Shown one piece after another: positions 63,098-64,000 of a DNA stretch of 64,000 nt. Made by a program: the position numbers and the translations under genes. Position 1 is the first letter of the stretch. Each line of letters begins with the position of its first letter. This DNA comes from G963674685 sp963674685 (GTDB taxonomy: Bacteria > Lernaellota > Lernaellaia > JACKCT01). The stretch lies in contig CAXXWT010000004.1 in NCBI GenBank assembly GCA_963674685.2, positions 124,001-188,000 on the forward strand, read 5' to 3'. Under the pieces are notes generated by a model that saw only the letters and a list, made by a program, of their open reading frames with translations, was not told the DNA's origin and searched no databases.

Positions 63098-63805
63098 ATG
63101 AGTAGCGCATCGCCCGATAAAATCCTGATCGTTGAAGACGACGACGCTTTGGCGTCGCTGATGCGCGACCGCTTGCGCAAGGAGGGATTAGACGCCTCCG
63201 TCGTTTCCGACGGAAACAGCGCCGAGATCGCCATTCTGAAAAGCCGGCCGGACCTCGTGGTGCTGGACATCATGCTGCCGGGCATCGACGGCTTCGAGGT
63301 CTGCCGCCGCGTCCGCCCGCGGTACCAGGGCGCGATCCTGATGCTGACCGCCCGGGACGGGGATATCGACCACGTTTTGGGCCTGGAGCTCGGCGCCGAC
63401 GATTTCGTGGTCAAGCCCGTGCGTCCGAGAATCCTTATCGCCAGAATCCGCGCGCTTTTGCGCCGGATGAAAACCGCGCCCGTCGAAGAAGGCGAACCGA
63501 TCATCGCCGTGGGCGACCTCGTGGTGGATGTCTCCCGCCGCGAAGTCAGCCTGAAGGGAAAGCCCGTGGACCTGACCACGCTGGAGTTCAACCTGCTGCG
63601 CCTGCTGGCGGAAAAAGCCGGCGCCGTCATGAGCCGCGACGACATCCACATGGCGGTATACGGAACGGCTTACGACGGCATCGAGCGGTCCATCGACGTG
63701 TACATATCGCGCATCCGCCAGAAACTCGGCGATGATCCGGCCAATCCGTACTATCTGAAAACCGTGCGCGGCGCGGGTTATATGCTGGCCGGCCACAAGT
63801 CATGA
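63098..63805 (+). CDS. OmpR/PhoB-family response regulator
   Basis: The receiver domain has the acidic pair in ILIVEDDDALA, the phospho-acceptor Asp in DLVVLDIMLPGIDGF (about D56), the conserved Thr in ILMLTARDGD and Lys in FVVKPVR. The C-terminal winged helix (about 135-232) shows LTTLEFNLLRLLAEKAGAVM, SIDVYISRIRQKLGDD and LKTVRGAGYML. It regulates transcription by binding tandem DNA sites. The sensor kinase gene starts inside its stop codon (ATGA). Confidence 0.95.
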   Translation: MSSASPDKILIVEDDDALASLMRDRLRKEGLDASVVSDGNSAEIAILKSRPDLVVLDIMLPGIDGFEVCRRVRPRYQGAILMLTARDGDIDHVLGLELGADDFVVKPVRPRILIARIRALLRRMKTAPVEEGEPIIAVGDLVVDVSRREVSLKGKPVDLTTLEFNLLRLLAEKAGAVMSRDDIHMAVYGTAYDGIERSIDVYISRIRQKLGDDPANPYYLKTVRGAGYMLAGHKS

Positions 63806-64000
63806 GGCGGCAGTTTCTCCGTTTTTATTTCGGAATCGTCATCGTCCTTCTGCTGGCCGCGGAAGTGTTCTATTTCGCCGCGCTGCGTAATCTGGACAAG
63901 GGCGTGGACCGGCGCCTGGAAGAAACCATGACGCCGCTGGTGCGCATGATCGGCGAAAAATACCGGGAAAGCGCCTGGGAGCCGGGGGCCCGGGACAGCT
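63802..64000 (+). CDS. Sensor histidine kinase, N-terminal part, cut by window edge
   Basis: An ATG overlapping the regulator's stop opens a frame that runs to the window end (66 residues): a short basic N-terminus, one hydrophobic helix (FYFGIVIVLLLAAEVFYFA) and the start of a periplasmic sensor region (NLDKGVDRRLEETMTPLVRM). The overlap and order identify it as the partner kinase, though the catalytic part lies outside the window. Confidence 0.85.
   Translation, partial: MRRQFLRFYFGIVIVLLLAAEVFYFAALRNLDKGVDRRLEETMTPLVRMIGEKYRESAWEPGARDS

Overview
The window looks like a chromosomal segment of an uncultured Gram-negative bacterium with an outer membrane. It encodes many lipoproteins, a Wzi-type outer-membrane protein, an RND exporter and a lipid acyltransferase. 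The clearest lineage marker is a set of ten exported proteins with long Asp-rich tracts (DDADDD-type), eight of them directly behind a signal peptide or lipobox. I associate this habit with deltaproteobacteria-like lineages such as Myxococcota relatives or Candidatus Lernaellota; that placement is an inference from style, not a sequence search. Most of the DNA is GC-rich, except for an AT-rich island at about 10.0-13.6 kb.

Layout. 0-4.5 kb: a truncated polytopic membrane protein, a small membrane protein whose tail is made of palindromic repeats, a DUF1566 lipoprotein, an Asp-rich lipoprotein and a VapBC45-like toxin-antitoxin pair with a visible promoter and operator. 4.5-9.8 kb: three translationally coupled radical SAM genes and a formylglycine-generating-enzyme-like lipoprotein. 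10-13.6 kb: AT-rich island with a beta-helix protein, a strange basic-repeat/Gly-Pro-rich protein and a transglutaminase-like lipoprotein. 13.7-22.9 kb: M29 aminopeptidase, epimerase, zinc-ribbon protein, YfhO-like membrane protein coupled to a fourth radical SAM enzyme, Asp-rich FGE-like protein, MnmA and an exported nickel superoxide dismutase. 23-32.4 kb: SGNH hydrolase, Asp-rich lipoproteins, a repeat-filled intergenic region, an ACT protein, a phosphatidylserine decarboxylase-like enzyme and a membrane-anchored propeller. 32.4-41.1 kb: folP-ftsH, an SDR, a GT39-like membrane protein and a sugar ABC importer without its ATPase. 41.4-54.0 kb: more Asp-rich proteins, Wzi, a tRNA-Pro with an imperfect acceptor stem, a large YfhO protein, a three-gene operon with two glycoside-hydrolase-like proteins, and an orphan structured RNA with terminator. 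54-64 kb: SGNH protein, FlgO-like/beta-barrel lipoprotein, secreted caspase-DUF1566 protein, a split RND exporter, PhoH, a DUF374 acyltransferase and a two-component system running off the edge.

How the genes fit together. Much of the content serves the cell surface: GT-C/YfhO membrane enzymes, SGNH proteins, Wzi and the acyltransferase suggest polysaccharide and lipid modification, and the Asp-rich proteins look like surface modules on acidic, probably Ca2+-binding stalks. Two such proteins are distant paralogues that share an EF-hand-like loop. Least explained are the AT-rich island, the lipoprotein-caspase pair and the radical SAM cluster with no obvious substrate gene.
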